64,000 bases of DNA from Casuarius casuarius. Lineage: Eukaryota > Chordata > Aves > Casuariiformes > Casuariidae. The stretch is taken from the NCBI GenBank assembly GCA_003342895.1, contig PTFA01000159.1:1845233-1909232 (forward strand), in the 5' to 3' direction. Positions 14,031 to 27,644 of this stretch are shown here, one piece after another (the first letter of the stretch is position 1; each line of letters starts with the position of its first letter). The notes under the pieces were generated by a model. The model ran no database searches and was not told the DNA's origin. It saw only the letters and a program-made list of their open reading frames with translations. Made by a program: the position numbers and the translations under genes.

Positions 14031-17000
14031 TGCTCCTCAGGGAGCAGTGAGTTAAATGCGCAGGGAACAAAGAATTTGTAAAATACCAAACCTCTGTGAA
14101 TTTATTCCTTTTAATTGTATTCTGTACTGTATTTCTGAGTACCTTCTATTGAAATGGTGCAGAATCTTTAATGAATACAAGACTATAAGGTCTCCTTTGG
14201 ATTTAAATTCTAAGTATTTGCATAAATTTAGCTCCATAAAATTATTTTATTGGCAAATCAAAATGCACACACAGATGTACCTTCAGAGTTTAATTTTGTA
14301 AACAAGGCATCATATTCTGCTTTCAGTAAAGCTGGCATAACTCAAGAGTAACATCAATAGATTTACTTAAGATTTACATTTGGGTAACTGGGAGTAGCAT
14401 TTGGCCTGAAGACTCTACAATAAGAAGTATAGAATTAGAGTCATCTGCCCAGCTAGTGCAGTCTACTTAGAAAATTTATGACTGGACGAAAGATTTTGCT
14501 CCAGTCAGTTTTTACTCTGTTTTAATGTCCTGTTTTTCATCCCTATCTCATTCTTTTGTTACTTAAATAAGATGTGTTTTTTTCTTGCTTGGATGTCAGG
14601 GAGATGGTAGAATCCTGCCTCGTCTAGATACAAAGGCTCCATGCTACTTTTATATGGACAAAGAATCATTAATTTAGTTTAGTAAGAGATTATGTGCAGA
14701 GACAGCAATGGTCTGGTCAGGGCCAAAGGGCTTTGAAATATGAAGCTACTTTTCTGTTGCAAGTTATTCCTGTTATCTACTTTTTCTATTAAAACATGTT
14801 CAGTAGAAGGAAAACCTTATACATGGCTCAACTGCCCTGTTAAAGTAACTATCAAAATTCCCAGCTGATAAATAGTGTATTGTGACTGTCAGTCAACTGC
14901 AAAAGAAGATACATACATGTCTTAGGTTACCCTAACCCCACTATTTGATGAGTAGTTATTTTCCTTTGTGCATTGCAGAGAGCTTTCTGTTGTTCAAGCA
15001 GCAGCATGCAGTCACATGCCAAAGTCTGGAGCTAAGTTACCTACCCCTTTTTAATCATTTGGGAGCCCTGGCTGTCCATCCTTACCTGACCTTCAATTTT
15101 TCTTCAAACAGCCCATGCTGAGACTTAAATTTTTAATTTCTCTCAATCACTAAGGCACATATACTGGTGTGACTCAGAACTTTAAACTGTGAATAAAATA
15201 TATGCTAAGGATGAAAAAGTAAAAGAAAACAGAGTTGAAAACTGTAAGACAAAATCCTCTGCGTGTTTTGTTAAAATATATAGTGGCTACTACAAGCTAA
15301 CAAAAACACGTTGTTTTAAATGCCTGCTAAGAATCCTAGGTGGAATAAATATAATGGCCTCATCTTCTGAAATATACTGTTGATATAGAACTATTATACA
15401 TACAGTGCATTAGCACATCCAGAACTAATGGTGACCTTTGCTTTAAGCAGCACTTACTGAGTTGGAAATAACATTTCTCTCTGGAAACAGATTGTTTTAT
15501 GCTAGGGAGGAAAGATGTTCAGGCAGACGGACATAGAGCAAAACTTTGCTTTGCCAGGGCAGGTTGTAGAATAGGCGACAAATTCTGAGGGTCAGTCTAG
15601 AATCCTACCTGGGATAGTTGTTTATTCCTCATGATTTTGTTAGTGCTGTTCGTCAGGTGGGCATTACAAAAGAAGGGAAAAAGGAGGAAGGGAATCAATC
15701 CCTATGCATGCTCAGGTGCTTCCTGAATTTAAAGAGCTGATACCTGACAAATTATTGTATATTTGCATTTAATGTTGCTCTTTACAATCTTGATAGGAAA
15801 ATAGGTGGAGGGGTTTGAATCTATGTTCAGAGTCAGCCTCAAGTGGTTCCCATCCTGAGCGCTGAGGGTACTCAGTGGAGACTAGTAGTGTTAAAAACAG
15901 TTTCTCAGTGGATTTTTTTTTTTTTTTAATGACTATTGGTGTAACACTGCAGGTCGGACACTTCTGGGAAGATGCAGCGCAGTGATTGCTCTGTGATTTG
16001 CCATGAACTTACGGTGAGACAGTGACCAGTGCCAGCACAGAGGTCCCAAGGTTCCCACTCACCTGCTGGCTCCTTACTGATGCTCACAGCTGTCCTGGGT
16101 TGCAGATGCTTTGCTTGTCTGATTCACCTGGAGTCAAAACAGAATGGCAGGCACTGCATTATTTCTTATTTCTGCTGGGCCTGACTCCTTCCCTTGTGTT
16201 AAGTAACCTGTGGCAGCAGCAGAAGTAAGTGGAAGGGAACGACCGCTGTGCTGACAGCCAGCTGAAGCCAGAGAGGGCCACACAGGCTAAGCCCTCAGAC
16301 CTGAGCAGCAAACACTGTGCTGGCATTAGGCTAGGTCTGTTGGCAGATAGCATACTTTGGTCACTGTTAGCATCCTGCACGCTTTTGGTATGGGGGGAAA
16401 AAAAAAAAAGAAAGAAAAGAGAAAGGAGGGGGAAGAAAAAGAAGGAATACCTCACTGCTACATTTGAGCTGTGGTGTGATGGCTTGGCTTTCAATCTCTC
16501 CTGTGATAATAACCTCAGAAAGAGAGAAAAACACTGTAAAAATGAATTGGACAAAGCGCTTGTATTGCTTGTTACACAAAGAGCTATTATTTCTCACTGC
16601 ATGTGTACTTACCATTATAAAAGTTTGAAGGATAATATAAAAAAAAAGAGATGACAGCTGCCAAAGGCATTTTAAGATTAACTAGCATAATTGTACTTCC
16701 AGATGGAGGCAAGTTCAGAAACGATTTGATATTTTCTGACCTTAGGGTAGTGAAGGTGATGTGTTTGGTCTCTGGAAGAAGCACTTACTTCTTCATGCAG
16801 TAGCTGTATCTTTATTCCTTCTCCACTTGCCAGTATATTGTGGCAGCAGTGGCACTGGCAGGGCATCTGGAGGGAGCTGTTTGTCTGTTTTGCGGAGATA
16901 AGGTTGCATTGTGGATGGTGCCGAGCAAGGGCAAGGGAATCGAAACAAGGGAATGGGGCAGCAGGCAGCAGGTACAAATAACGTGTGCTGAGAACAAGCA

Positions 17001-18258
17001 CCTGCTTCTCATATGAATCCCCATGTCTACAAACTGATTAAAAGCAGAGCTGTTTTCTTTATTGAGGTGAGGAATGGGGCAAAGTGGAACTCCACTAAAA
17101 GCAATAAAGAGAAGTGCCTTTCCAGATAGCTAGGAGTTTAGATATTATTCTTTTGGGAGAGGGTTATGGTCATTGTAGGAGGGTGAGAGCTGATTTTCAA
17201 AAATTCCTTCCATGTTACTTGTTTTTCCTTTCAGATAAAACGCTCGTCTGCATTTCCAAACAAAGCCCATGTGCCTCCTTGATGTATAATTATCCTTCTT
17301 GGTGGCAAGCATCCCGCTTTTAGGGACACTGAACATCAGACTCCTGATCAGTGCTGTGTGATCAATCCATACATCAAGTTCACTCATTACCACTTAGCAT
17401 CAGATTTTAAGTTGCTCTACAAAAGAAGCAGTTACCCAGACCTTGAGCCTGTTGTTCCATGATAATGTCAATATATCAATCCCCCGGGACGCGCGTTAGA
17501 GCAGAACACAGACAAGGCAGTGCCTGTGCCTTTGTGTCCTTTCTCCATTTATTCCCCCCTGCCTCTTGCCTTCCAAAGCGTGCGACACTAGCTGCCGCGT
17601 CACAGTCCTGCACCAGTCTTTTCATTCAAAATATATCATGTACCGTGGGTGAATACAGGTAGCACCGGGAGCAGTGTGAACCCAGGGCTCCTCGCATAGC
17701 AGCAAGGGCCAGGCTGTGCCTCGGTTTCCCCAAGGGCCATGCTCCCCTCGGGAAGCTGTTGCTAGTGTGGGGTGTGCACCTCCTTGCAGAGGAGACGGCC
17801 ACAGACCCCCTTTTCAGTCGGGGCTGCAACAATCCCTGACTGCTGTCTTTAACGATAAACCAGCACATGCCCCCATGCTTCTGTGCATGTAACTCTGATC
17901 AAGAGCAGTATTTCTTCTGCACTAGTAGGATCAGAAAGAAGTATAATTTGTGGAAATTCTGTGGCCTTTTTTGAAAATCATAATCGGTACATGTCACTGC
18001 CCCACTTCTTTGCAAATAAAAATAATTAGGATTTTGAGGGTGCTGCACTTATTAGGTGTGGTCCTCTGGCAGCCAGACTATTTCTGTAGAGAATATACAC
18101 TAATATATTTGGCTCCTAAATGGTGGACATCTGTCCTCATTAAGAGTATTGTGGAAATTGCTCTGTTGACATAGCTTCCTGGCCTCCTTGCTGTATTTCA
18201 TGGTCAAAATGGAGTGTGTCTTTGGGTGGTCTTAGATAACTATGAAGCAGAAACATAA
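14031..18258. other. Non-genic DNA
   Basis: No gene supported. The longest open frames (16159-16554 minus and 16229-16654 plus) are produced by a purine tract at 16.39-16.45 kb, giving Lys/Arg-rich and Phe/Leu-rich nonsense peptides. Frames at 16.6-17.4 kb and 17.5-17.9 kb lack coding character. Confidence 0.55.
16392..16447 (+). repeat. 56-base uninterrupted polypurine tract
   Basis: Every base from a G6 run through an A-rich stretch to the AAGGAA end is purine on the plus strand. Homopurine tracts of this length can form triplex (H-DNA) when mirror-symmetric; the symmetry here is only partial. It explains the long overlapping open frames on both strands. Confidence 0.95.
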
Positions 18259-18326
18259 AGATCTAATTAGACTACAGTAATTAATGATCAAAAGACCTAA
18301 TTAGACTACAATACTTAATGATCAAA
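18259..18326. repeat. 34 bp tandem duplication (two copies)
   Basis: Unit 1 is 18259-18292 and unit 2 is 18293-18326. Both begin 'aga(t/c)ctaattagactaca' and end 'ttaatgatcaaa', with three or four substitutions between them. The unit contains CTAATTAG, a homeodomain-type core, and TGATCA. The divergence indicates the duplication is not very recent. Confidence 0.92.
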
Positions 18327-21300
18327 AATTGAAGATCCCTTGGACAAAACTTTCTTTTAAGAATCCAGCCAACCCTTTTATCTTCTCTTTTTTTGAGTAT
18401 TGGAATAGTTTTGCTTTGTTTTGTTTTGGAAGTATTACCTCTGATTATATAGTGTTAAGCAGCGCTAAAAGCAAAAGGCTTTGAAATAACAGAGGAACTA
18501 TTTGTATTTCCTGTAGTCTTTGCAGGATATCAGATAATGGAAACTAAGTAGTGACTATTTAATGGCACTCATTTGAAGGGGAATGCATCTATAATATTAC
18601 TTTTTGGACACCATTCTGGATAAAGTTTTAAAGCCTTGTGTCTGTTGATCGTTATTTTAGACTTTGTATGAGTGTCAACAAAATGTAATCATGTTTTGTT
18701 TTAGTACTAAGACACCTTGACTATTAACGCAGATAAAATAAACAGTCATTATAAAGATATAATTTCGAGCTGGTGTTCAGATCTTCCACTGAAGCAAATT
18801 TATTTTATTCTGGGTTGCATGGTCTTACGTGATCTGAAGCTGTTGTCAGGTGTTGAGCAGTGGAACACAGACACACTTTATAGAAACTTAAAGTACAAAA
18901 TTTTGGTGTGAGGTACATTCCCACATTGAATTAGGCTGCTGTGAAGTGTGCCACTGTTAGGGACTCTCTGTGGTCCTCTAAGAAACTTAGCAGTAACAGA
19001 TGATCTGGTCATCTGAAGGATATTAAATAAAGCAGTAGTAACAATGGAAAATGTCAGCTGAAGAAGAACCTTTGCACTGATCTTCTTGTGCTATTTTCAG
19101 ATTTTGATTTCATGGTGTATACGTGTATCTTCATATGCAAGCTATGGAGATACTTACTTAGAAACTACAGCGTTATTTTCTAAAACTAAAGATGTTACTA
19201 AATCCTTTATAAAGCAGCTTTGAGAAAAAGGTGAATCCATAAATTTTATGAATAGCAAATATATGAATCTATAATGTATTACTTCTTTTAATAATTCCAA
19301 TGCCTTTATAGTATTGGTGTCTTTTAAGAAAGCATAAGAGAAATCTGGAAAAATTATTTTTAAAGTATTTTTATTCCTCAATAAAACTATTAGTGATCAT
19401 CTTTCATTATTTCAACTCCCTGATCATTACGAAAAATGCAAATTATTTTAATTCAGTTATTCAAATTCCACATAAAAAGGAAAAAGTAATGAATCCTATT
19501 GTGGAACAAATGGCTACAGACAATTTTCGCACGGGTGTAGCCCAAGCCAGGATTCTAAATTTGGCTTATAAGAGTTTTAATTAAAATGTGCAGACTTTCC
19601 TCTATAATGAAATGCCATTGGCCAGACTCTTAGTGTATGGGTCATCATGAAAGTGAAACTTGTTATGATGGTTTTCCACATCTTTATAGTCTGTTCATTT
19701 ATTTCATTATAAATACAACCCCCACAAATCCAAACCTCAGCTATAGGAACTTATCAATAGCGTATCATTTTGGTGGGGGAAGAAAAAAAGAAAAAAACCT
19801 GAACACCAGTTTTCATTGTTTAGCTGTTCTCATTGCTTCTAGATAAGATGCTAGTAAATGACACTGAAGAATAAGTAGCACAGTTATGGCTTTTTTTGGA
19901 CTGCTGCGTTGTTTCACTACAAACGGCTTCTGCTTTCTGCCATTGTGATCATTGCTCACTCTCTTATTTTGAATTTTCATTCTTTCCAGCTCTGTTCTAC
20001 CCAACCAGTCTGAGATTTCCCCCACTCCCTGTGTTTCCAGGTCATACCCTTGCATTGTACAATACTCATCTTGCTGCTTCAGCTTCTCCCTGCCTTAAGA
20101 CCCATCCCTTTTGAACCCATCAACCTGCTTTTTCCTGGTTGTTTCTCCTAATTTCCCCCTGTGCCTTCTCGTTCTCCTGCAGGAAGAGCAGGACACCTCC
20201 TGGCCTCCCGCAGAGTGGTTCTCGATCCCCGTCAGGAGACGAGTGGGCGCTGAGCGCCCCATGGCAGAGCCAATCCGTGAATGCCGACTTGCATGCTTAA
20301 CAGCAACTCCATGGGGGAGCGCAATGCTTGCCGAGGGGACATCCACGGTTTTCTCTTCTACCACTGTCTTTCACCTGGAAAACGTAAACGATGTGAGCTA
20401 TTAAGAAAACAATGGGAAGATGTTTCGGGTATTTCTCCCAGTTATAAAATAATTTCCGGATATCTTTGAGTTTGTTATACTTGTATTTATAATTGTTTTA
20501 TATATTTGCACAGTCTATTGTTTATTTACTGACCAAAAACATTTTGATGGGGGAGGGGGAAACAGTAACAGACTTAACCTGATAACCAGTGGGAAAAGGT
20601 TCGCGACATACTCTCTGATGACCTGAAGTCAGTATGAGTTTTACCTCACAGCCCAGCATAACACTAAACTATATCACCATATGGTTGACAATGTCTGTTT
20701 TAGGTATCATTGGGCAACATGAAATGAGTCAGAGGAGCACATCACATATCCTCCAAACTGTTGTGCAAAAATTGAGGGCTTACAATTTCCTCTCCTGGGA
20801 GGAGAGAGTTTGGCTGAAGCTGTGCTAAATTATGGAAGAGAAAATCAAGTGCTATAATTGTGGGTGTTTATCACAGTTACAGTTTTTTCTATTCATAGAA
20901 ATTTGATCTGAACAGGGTAAATCTGTGCCCGCAATATAAATGAGATCATCTGCGAACAAAATAAATGGAAGGGACATTCTTTGTCACTTTGTTTTATAAC
21001 TCTTCTGTTAGAGGAACTACTCTATTTTATATTTTTCTCATATTCCTTCATGTTAAAGAAAACATGGTGTGTAATACCTCTTCAATTAAAGCAATTTTTG
21101 TTTGAGGAAGAAAATAAAATAACAAAACTTGATTGAGCAGTATCACCATAGCAGATGTGTAGAGCAGGTAGGGAAAGCACTGAAGGATGGTGTAACTCCT
21201 ATTAATGTCTATGCTGTCAATAATAGATATCACATTTTCTTGCTATAAGCACCTGTAATTTTTAAACATTTTGAACGCTGAGGCTTTGTCATTGAATGAC

Positions 21301-23740
21301 AGAGTAGGTAGAGAAGTTTTGACCATAAGGAATCCCTACAGCTTGTTTAAATTTTTGTCATATTAAGACAACAAAAGTTCCTCCCATCAAATCCTAACAC
21401 CTTTGCATCACCCGAGCAGCCCTAACTTTCAAACAGCTGGACCTTTCCATCAGTATATTCCCCGGTGAGGGAAGCTCTCCACTAGGACAGAGCTGGCGTA
21501 TTAACCCACGCTCAGCCAGCTGTGTATTGATCCACAAATAAGTGATATATTAGAAGTAGGAATGTTTGGGAAAGAACTATGGCTAGAACATGATATATTT
21601 GAGCTACATTTCACTTAAAGACAAGGCAAGAGTCAGTTGCCTGGGCATAGGTGTGCACTTGAGGCACCTCAGGGGATCCTACTTGTTCCCCACGGCTGCT
21701 TCAGAAGGACACCATGTCCCATGGGTCCTGGGTTTAGCTGTCACGCTCGTGTCTCAGTGGGTGCTAGTTACCTATGCGCCCAACCGAGCTGTGTCTGTGG
21801 TCTCTTAAGAGCAGAGCATCGCTGTATTGTGTAGGCAGTGCCTGTGCTGCTCCCGCTAGCTCCAGGGTTTATGGTGGCAGCAGCTTGTTCCAGGAATTGG
21901 GAAGCTGTAGCAAGAGCTATTCATACTATCAGAGCTCTTGATCTCTTTGGCAGGTCCTGGTGGCACCTAGGCAGCTGCTTGGCAGGCAGAGGCAACTGGA
22001 AAAAGCTGGTGGAAGGCATGTGGGGTCATTTCTTCATCTCTCCCTTACTGTTTCGCCTCCCTTCCCCCACCCCACCCCACCCCACCCATTTTTTTGTAAA
22101 TGTTTACACAGATTGGGTCTTCTGGAACTGGGAAAACAGTTCCCAGCTGGGTACAAACTTGCTAAGCCACCAAGTGGAACTACAGCATGCGTTCAGTTTC
22201 TTAACGAAGCTAGTTTCATTAGGAGACTTAGGACCAGTGTGTGATGGATGAACACAAGCAAGTGCTTCTTTCAAAACCCCTGCTGCTGTGAGGTAGTCTG
22301 CATCCAAAAAGCTGGTACTGAACTGCCTACAGTTTATTTATCCAGCCCCCAGATTGGAGCTCAATAGCCAGAAATTTGCCTTTTACAGTAAGGAGAAATA
22401 GGTGTTTCACCATGACACCTAAAGCTGAGGATGCAGAGCGGGGACCCGCAGGGAAGTGGGAGAGTTTCAGAGTTGCCATCCTCAGTGTAACCTTCGTGCC
22501 TGCGGCAGGGCTCTGTGGGACCCCCCTCCACCCAGGGGGCTCAAATCCCCTCTTGGAGAATAAGTGCTTACAGCAACTGTCCGAAACAATGTAGCTGCAC
22601 TAGATGGCATTCTGGTGGAAGATGGGAGTCCTGCTCTTCAGACTGTTCATGAATTATGTTTGTGAAGAAAATAGGCTCCATTATCATCTGGGTATATCAT
22701 TATCTTTGCTGAGGTCTGTTAAATTGACCACAGTGTATGTGAAGGACAGGTTTTTCTACTGGGTTTCAGTTATCTTTGATCTTTCCAAATAGACTGCTGT
22801 CTATTTCCATCACAAAAAATCACAAAAAAGTCCATCACAAAAATTATCCAACAGTCTGAGCCTTAGGTTTAGGAAAGCAGTCAAGGGACAAATGCACATC
22901 TGCCTCATCTCTGCCCCTGAACACCAAAAGAGCTGTTGTCTTGTCTGCTCTGCATTGATTCCCATTGGTGCTACTTTAACCTACATCGACCCTCTGCTGT
23001 CAGTGGGAAACTCTGTTTTTCTGTTTTTTTTTCACAGATACTAAACATACCAAAATATTGCATTCTAGAACTCGTCTTAAAATAGCTCAAATCCTCAGCT
23101 GTGAGTTGGTCAGTCATAATTTCTTTTTTCAGCTTTTGTATTATCTAGTACAGTGCCTTGTTTTAAGAATATTAGAGGAAGAACTGAGTAGCAGAAACTG
23201 TATTGTAAAATGGGGAAGACTTGCTGCTTACCCTAGTAGGATATGAGCCTAAAAGACTTTTCTTTTTAACTTTAAAGAGAAAAGCCCTTCGCACTGATAA
23301 GGAAAGTGTAACATATTCAATTTTCTTAGCTATAGAATGTCCCTCACAGATTGACCCATGTTGCTGTGCTTTTGTTACAAATCATTGCCAGAATGGGAAC
23401 ATCAAACCGTGATATACAGCTCTATTCAAATCACACCCTGTTTTCCACCTCTGAGGAGCTTGCTTGTTATAGAGACATGTGAGTTATAAATAGGACAACA
23501 TATAATGAGCCTTACTGCAAAGATATGCCAGAAAATAGTTTCTCTTTGGGGAGAAACTCTTTTCAGGAAGCTTTCCTATTCTCGTGCTTCAGTATGTACT
23601 TCTGCTATTCCCTTTCCTGGGACTAAATCATGGCAACGGGACTTGACTCTTCAGAATGTGCTTGTTCTTTCCCCCAGTTTGCCACAGACCTTATTGCATC
23701 TTTTCAGTTTGTTCATCTGTGGAATAAGGCATTTCTCTTA
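18327..23740. other. Non-genic DNA
   Basis: No exon or mobile element I can defend. The 137-codon frame at 21838-22251 spans a low-complexity C-rich tract and has no domain or splice context. Frames at 19.9-20.4 kb include a small CpG-enriched patch (20.22-20.34 kb). A short stretch near 23690-23735 weakly resembles a MIR 3' block ('cagtttgttcatctgtggaa'). Confidence 0.5.
22064..22087 (+). repeat. (CCCCA)n simple repeat
   Basis: About four CCCCA units, directly visible. On the minus strand it is a run of spaced G4 groups, which is compatible with G-quadruplex formation. Its role is unknown. Confidence 0.9.
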
Positions 23741-23824
23741 ACCTAGATTATAATTTGAGAACCCGTCCAGAACAAGGAGGAGACCTAGATTATAATTTGA
23801 GAACCTGTCCAGAACAAGGAGGAG
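23741..23824. repeat. 42 bp perfect-phase tandem duplication
   Basis: Units at 23741-23782 and 23783-23824 are identical except for one C/T difference ('gaacccgtcc' versus 'gaacctgtcc'). One substitution in 42 bases implies a recent event, or an unresolved allelic or assembly duplication. Neither copy lies in a gene I can see. Confidence 0.97.
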
Positions 23825-24311
23825 ATAACATTACCACACAGGACAAGGGCTGTCTGTGACAGTGTGAGATGTCTTTGAAGGTGCTTCGTCATACCAGAAG
23901 CAGAGCAGAAAAGTAATTGTGACTTGCAGTTATACTTCTTGACCTATCTTCACTTGCATCTTCTTTCTCCAGATACCATGTCTAATGATTATGGAAGGCA
24001 AAAGCTTCCCCCTGCTTCCCGCTGCTCATTCATGGTGCTTGCTTTCCCTTTTGCAACTGGGACCCGCTCTGAGTAGCAAAGGAGACGGGAGGGAAGGAAA
24101 AGGTGAGCCTGATGCCCCTATGAGGATGGAGGCTGGTTAGTGTTCTGTGGTGTAACACAAATGCAGCAGTTATCTGGGGTAGTAAGAGCCACTGAACCCT
24201 GATGTGAACTAGCTTCTTGTGCACATAGCCCACGCTAAGCTATGTGGCAATCTTCACGCAAAAAAATATTGTAATTAGTTCTCTGAAAAGCTTTAATAGC
24301 TGATGGGTAGT
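23825..24311. other. Non-genic DNA
   Basis: Nothing identifiable. A minus-strand open frame (24030-24233) has no supporting signals. Confidence 0.5.
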
Positions 24312-24421
24312 GAAGAGGACATAGGAGACATGCGTTCTGATCCTGGCATTGCCACTGGCTTGCTGAGTGACTTTGAGCTTGTCACTTCATCTCTCTGTGA
24401 CAGTCTCCCCCTCACTCTCTG
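24312..24421 (+). mobile_element. MIR SINE fragment (core)
   Basis: A clear MIR core read on the plus strand: 'aggagacatgcgttctgatc', 'ctggcattgccactgg', 'ttgctgagtgactttgagct', 'tgtcacttcatctctctgtg' and a 'cagtctccccctca' block. The order and spacing match the MIR core from the tRNA-proximal part to the pyrimidine-rich block. It ends before the usual 'aaaatggg' segment. It is ancient and inactive, and this is the best-preserved MIR in the window. Confidence 0.85.
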
Positions 24422-27400
24422 TTTCTAGATAGTCATGAATCTCCTCTCAGCAGGAAGGACGGACTCTTGCCGCCTGTTGGTACCATGTCAGTCGTAACTC
24501 CTGTCTTACCTGTGGTCTCTCAGTGCTGCTATAATCTCCTGATTAATATTCTTAATAAAACCACTCTTAAATGCAAATCTAGATCATTGTATTACTACCA
24601 ATAGATTATTTGCACAATTTTTTTCTGAGTTTCTCAAATTTTCTGCATGATGCAGTAAATAGGAGCGGTGAAGTACTAAAAATACTCGGGGTTGTCTGGA
24701 GATGTGAAGTAGGTAAACATAAATCATGGAACAATAAAATCTTAATTTTTAATGCTTTTATTTTTCTTGCTTTTGTGATGGATTTTATTCCTTCCCCTTA
24801 AAGTTCTAGTGGCAGTTGGTTGTTACACACAGCCTCCATTAGGAGAACATACTTTGTTGCTATAGCAATTCTTTCTCACTGATATTTTATTGCACTTAGA
24901 TGCTTCTGGCAAAAAAAAGAAAAAAAGAAAAAAAAGAAAAAGAAACCCAAAACCAAAAAAGCAGGACTGACTTCCTTGCAAATGGTCTGCCTCCCTGATC
25001 TCTTATTTCTGAGCAACTTTTAACTACATCTCACAGCAATCTATGTTCTGGTAAACACTTTGTGCAGGGCACTATCTAGAAAGGTTTATCATTGCTCCAT
25101 AAGTGGCGTACTGCACACAGCAGGACACACTGCAGCACAGTGTCTAACATAGCAGATATAGATTACTGTTAAGATAAATTCATCCTTTTTGATCTGAACA
25201 TTTCACCAGCTTCCAATCTCAAGTCTTGATATCACCCTGTCAACCAAAGGGATGTTATTAAGCAAGGAAAGAGTTATCAAAGGTTTCCTCAAAGTTGCTT
25301 TTAGAATGTTTTCTACAGGAGCAAAGATATATATTTAGTGGGGGTCAATATAGGGCTCATCAAAAGTGCTAGACTAAAATCCCTGTAGACATAAGGCCTC
25401 TGTGCAGCATCAGATACTGAACAGAAGTTTCAAGTTTTTTCTACTCTGTCAAAGGCAGATGCCTAAATCTCCAACTAATTAGGCAAGAAAAAGTCATTTA
25501 TTCTGTCTTCTGCTGACTGCAGGCTGGTGCTCTCTTTCCCACACAGGCCACCAGCAACAGCAGCATGGGAGCAACCATTTGTACTGGTGCCGGTGCCACC
25601 TGCACTCCGAGCTCCCACGGTCATGTGCCTCAAGCTGGGAAACGGAGAGAATTCGGCTCTGCAAGATGGAGCCTGGCTGTGCCTCTGCCTGGGAGACCTG
25701 GGGACAGCAAACTCTCAAGGACAGGTCTGACCCCAGGATTTCCAGTTTTGGTAAGGGCCGCCTGCTACCTGCTCCGTAACTCTACTGGGATGGAGGGGAG
25801 CCATCCAGAGGATGGTGGGGTGAAAGCCGGTGAACACAATGTGAGCCATGGGGAGTCTCGGTGAGAGTCAGGAGAAGGAGAGTCCGAGTGTCCCGTGTGA
25901 GCATTGCATGCAGCAGTCCTGCCAATAGTTACTGGGTGCAGGACCACCAGCAGCATCTGGGGTCCAGCATGTGCAAGCGTGTGGCTTTCCCCATCTCCCA
26001 CCAACACGCAGGCTCCTCCGTGGGTCATATGGGGCTGCCCAGGGTTGCTCCTCCTCCTCTCTCTGCACAGCTGCTAGGAAGCATTGCCGTCCCTACGGCC
26101 AGGAGACCGAGCACAGTTCTCGCGGGCCTGACACAGGTTCCTGCCTCCATCTCTGGGCCTGTGTTACAGCTCATCAAGGAGACACAAATGGAAAAAGAGC
26201 TATTTCACAGCCTGGGAGACTTTGTGCAGGCTGAGGCGTGAGGGCACGAGGGGGGAAGGGAGCGAGCAAGGGCAGCTGCTGGAGGACAGAGAGGCCCGGG
26301 AGGAGCAGTTCAGGCACGGTTTGCTTCCAGACTTGCACTGTGCTCCTCACTGTGCTCTTTGAACAGAGCCCCTGGTCCTGGCACTAACATCTCCATGGTG
26401 TGCGTCATTGGGCTCCTGCAACTGGACTGAGACCTACTCATTCATTACACGGAGAGGAGCATCAGGCAGTAAAACAAAACAAAATCCACCACCTCCAGCT
26501 CAGGTACATTTGTATTGTGTGTCTCCATAAGACTGGTTGTCGTTATCCAAGTCCATTAAATCAAAAAGTTCAAGTTCCATTTTTAATCTGAGGTTATAAT
26601 GGTCATTTTTATTTTATCAATAGATGTACATATCAGAGGGGAATTTACAATAGTCCTAATTCTGTCTAGTTACTGTTTATACCACAGGTAGGTATAAACA
26701 GTGCAACATTATCACAACAAAGCCTTTATTGTTTAGGTGCTTATAATTTTGGCAAATACTTGCAGGCTGAAATTTTGCATGCTTGGACTTAGTCCATAGG
26801 CAGAGCTTTTGGGAGCTGGAAGTAAAATGTATTCAACTATCTTTGAATTGTCTGTGCTTCAATGCCATATATTCCCCCCAAAACACAGCATGTTGTTGTT
26901 TATCCTTGTAGTAACATAAAAATGAGTGAGCTGACTCAATTAAACTGTCTTGTTTTGTAAATCTTAGAGAGATTTACAAATAGAACTAAAAAAAGATGCA
27001 ATTTTGAAATAAACTGCTTGCCATGCTAAAACAATGCATATTTGTTTTTCTGCATTTTTTTTTTTCACATACACATGGTAGACTGAGGTGTTTGGCGCAA
27101 TGATTTAAAATACCTGGGCTTTTGTGAGATCCTGTAACTCGATTTCAAATAGCAAGAACTGTTGCTATTACCAGTTGGCAGCCACACAACTCCTAAGGAG
27201 ACTCTTTCCCCAAGAAAACATGTTTCTTTGCTGTTGGGTTCCCTCCTGTAGGATCTTTTTTCCCAGCGTGCTTGTGTGGTGCTTACAGTTCAACAGAGGC
27301 TAGTAGTTGAAGCCTGGAGGCTAGCATCTTTAACTAAGCTGCAGCTTGCTCGGTCTCTTCCAGCTGGTAAGCAATTTGAACTCCAGTTACATTTTCTCTT

Positions 27401-27644
27401 TGTTATTCTTAAGGGTTGATCACTCTATCACATCAGTCGAGCCTTAATGAAGCCAGGAAACCAGCTGCGAAGGGTGCTGGGAGGAGAGGGTGGTCCTCCT
27501 GCTCATGAGCATGTGGGCTAAAGAGAGAGCGGGTCCTGGAGCAGAGGTCTACTCCCACATATCGCTGTGGTTAGCTTTCATGAATATTTCTGCTTGCATA
27601 GTGTGGTGCCCCTTGAGTGTTATCCACTTCTTCATGTGAAGTAA
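24422..27644. other. Non-genic DNA, GC-rich between about 25.5 and 26.4 kb
   Basis: Several overlapping open frames on both strands at 25.5-26.25 kb (the longest has 126 codons) reflect high GC content rather than coding. The peptides are Arg/Pro/Ser-rich, mutually overlapping on both strands and lack recognisable domains. An A-rich tract (AAAAAGA-like) occupies 24911-24946. No exon is supported, but the GC-rich island could host an unannotated transcript. Confidence 0.45.

Noticed and set aside
16159..16654. Overlapping 131- and 141-codon open frames on opposite strands
   Set aside because: Both are driven by the purine tract at 16392-16447; peptides are Lys/Arg- or Phe/Leu-biased with no domain or splice context.
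21838..22251. 137-codon open frame
   Set aside because: Spans a CCCCA repeat, overlaps another open frame in a different frame, and shows no recognisable motif.
23690..23735. Possible MIR 3' block
   Set aside because: About 25 bases of partial resemblance only; not enough to call.
25494..26241. Stack of open frames on both strands, up to 126 codons
   Set aside because: GC-rich sequence has few stop codons in any frame; peptides are Arg/Ser/Pro-rich and mutually overlapping.
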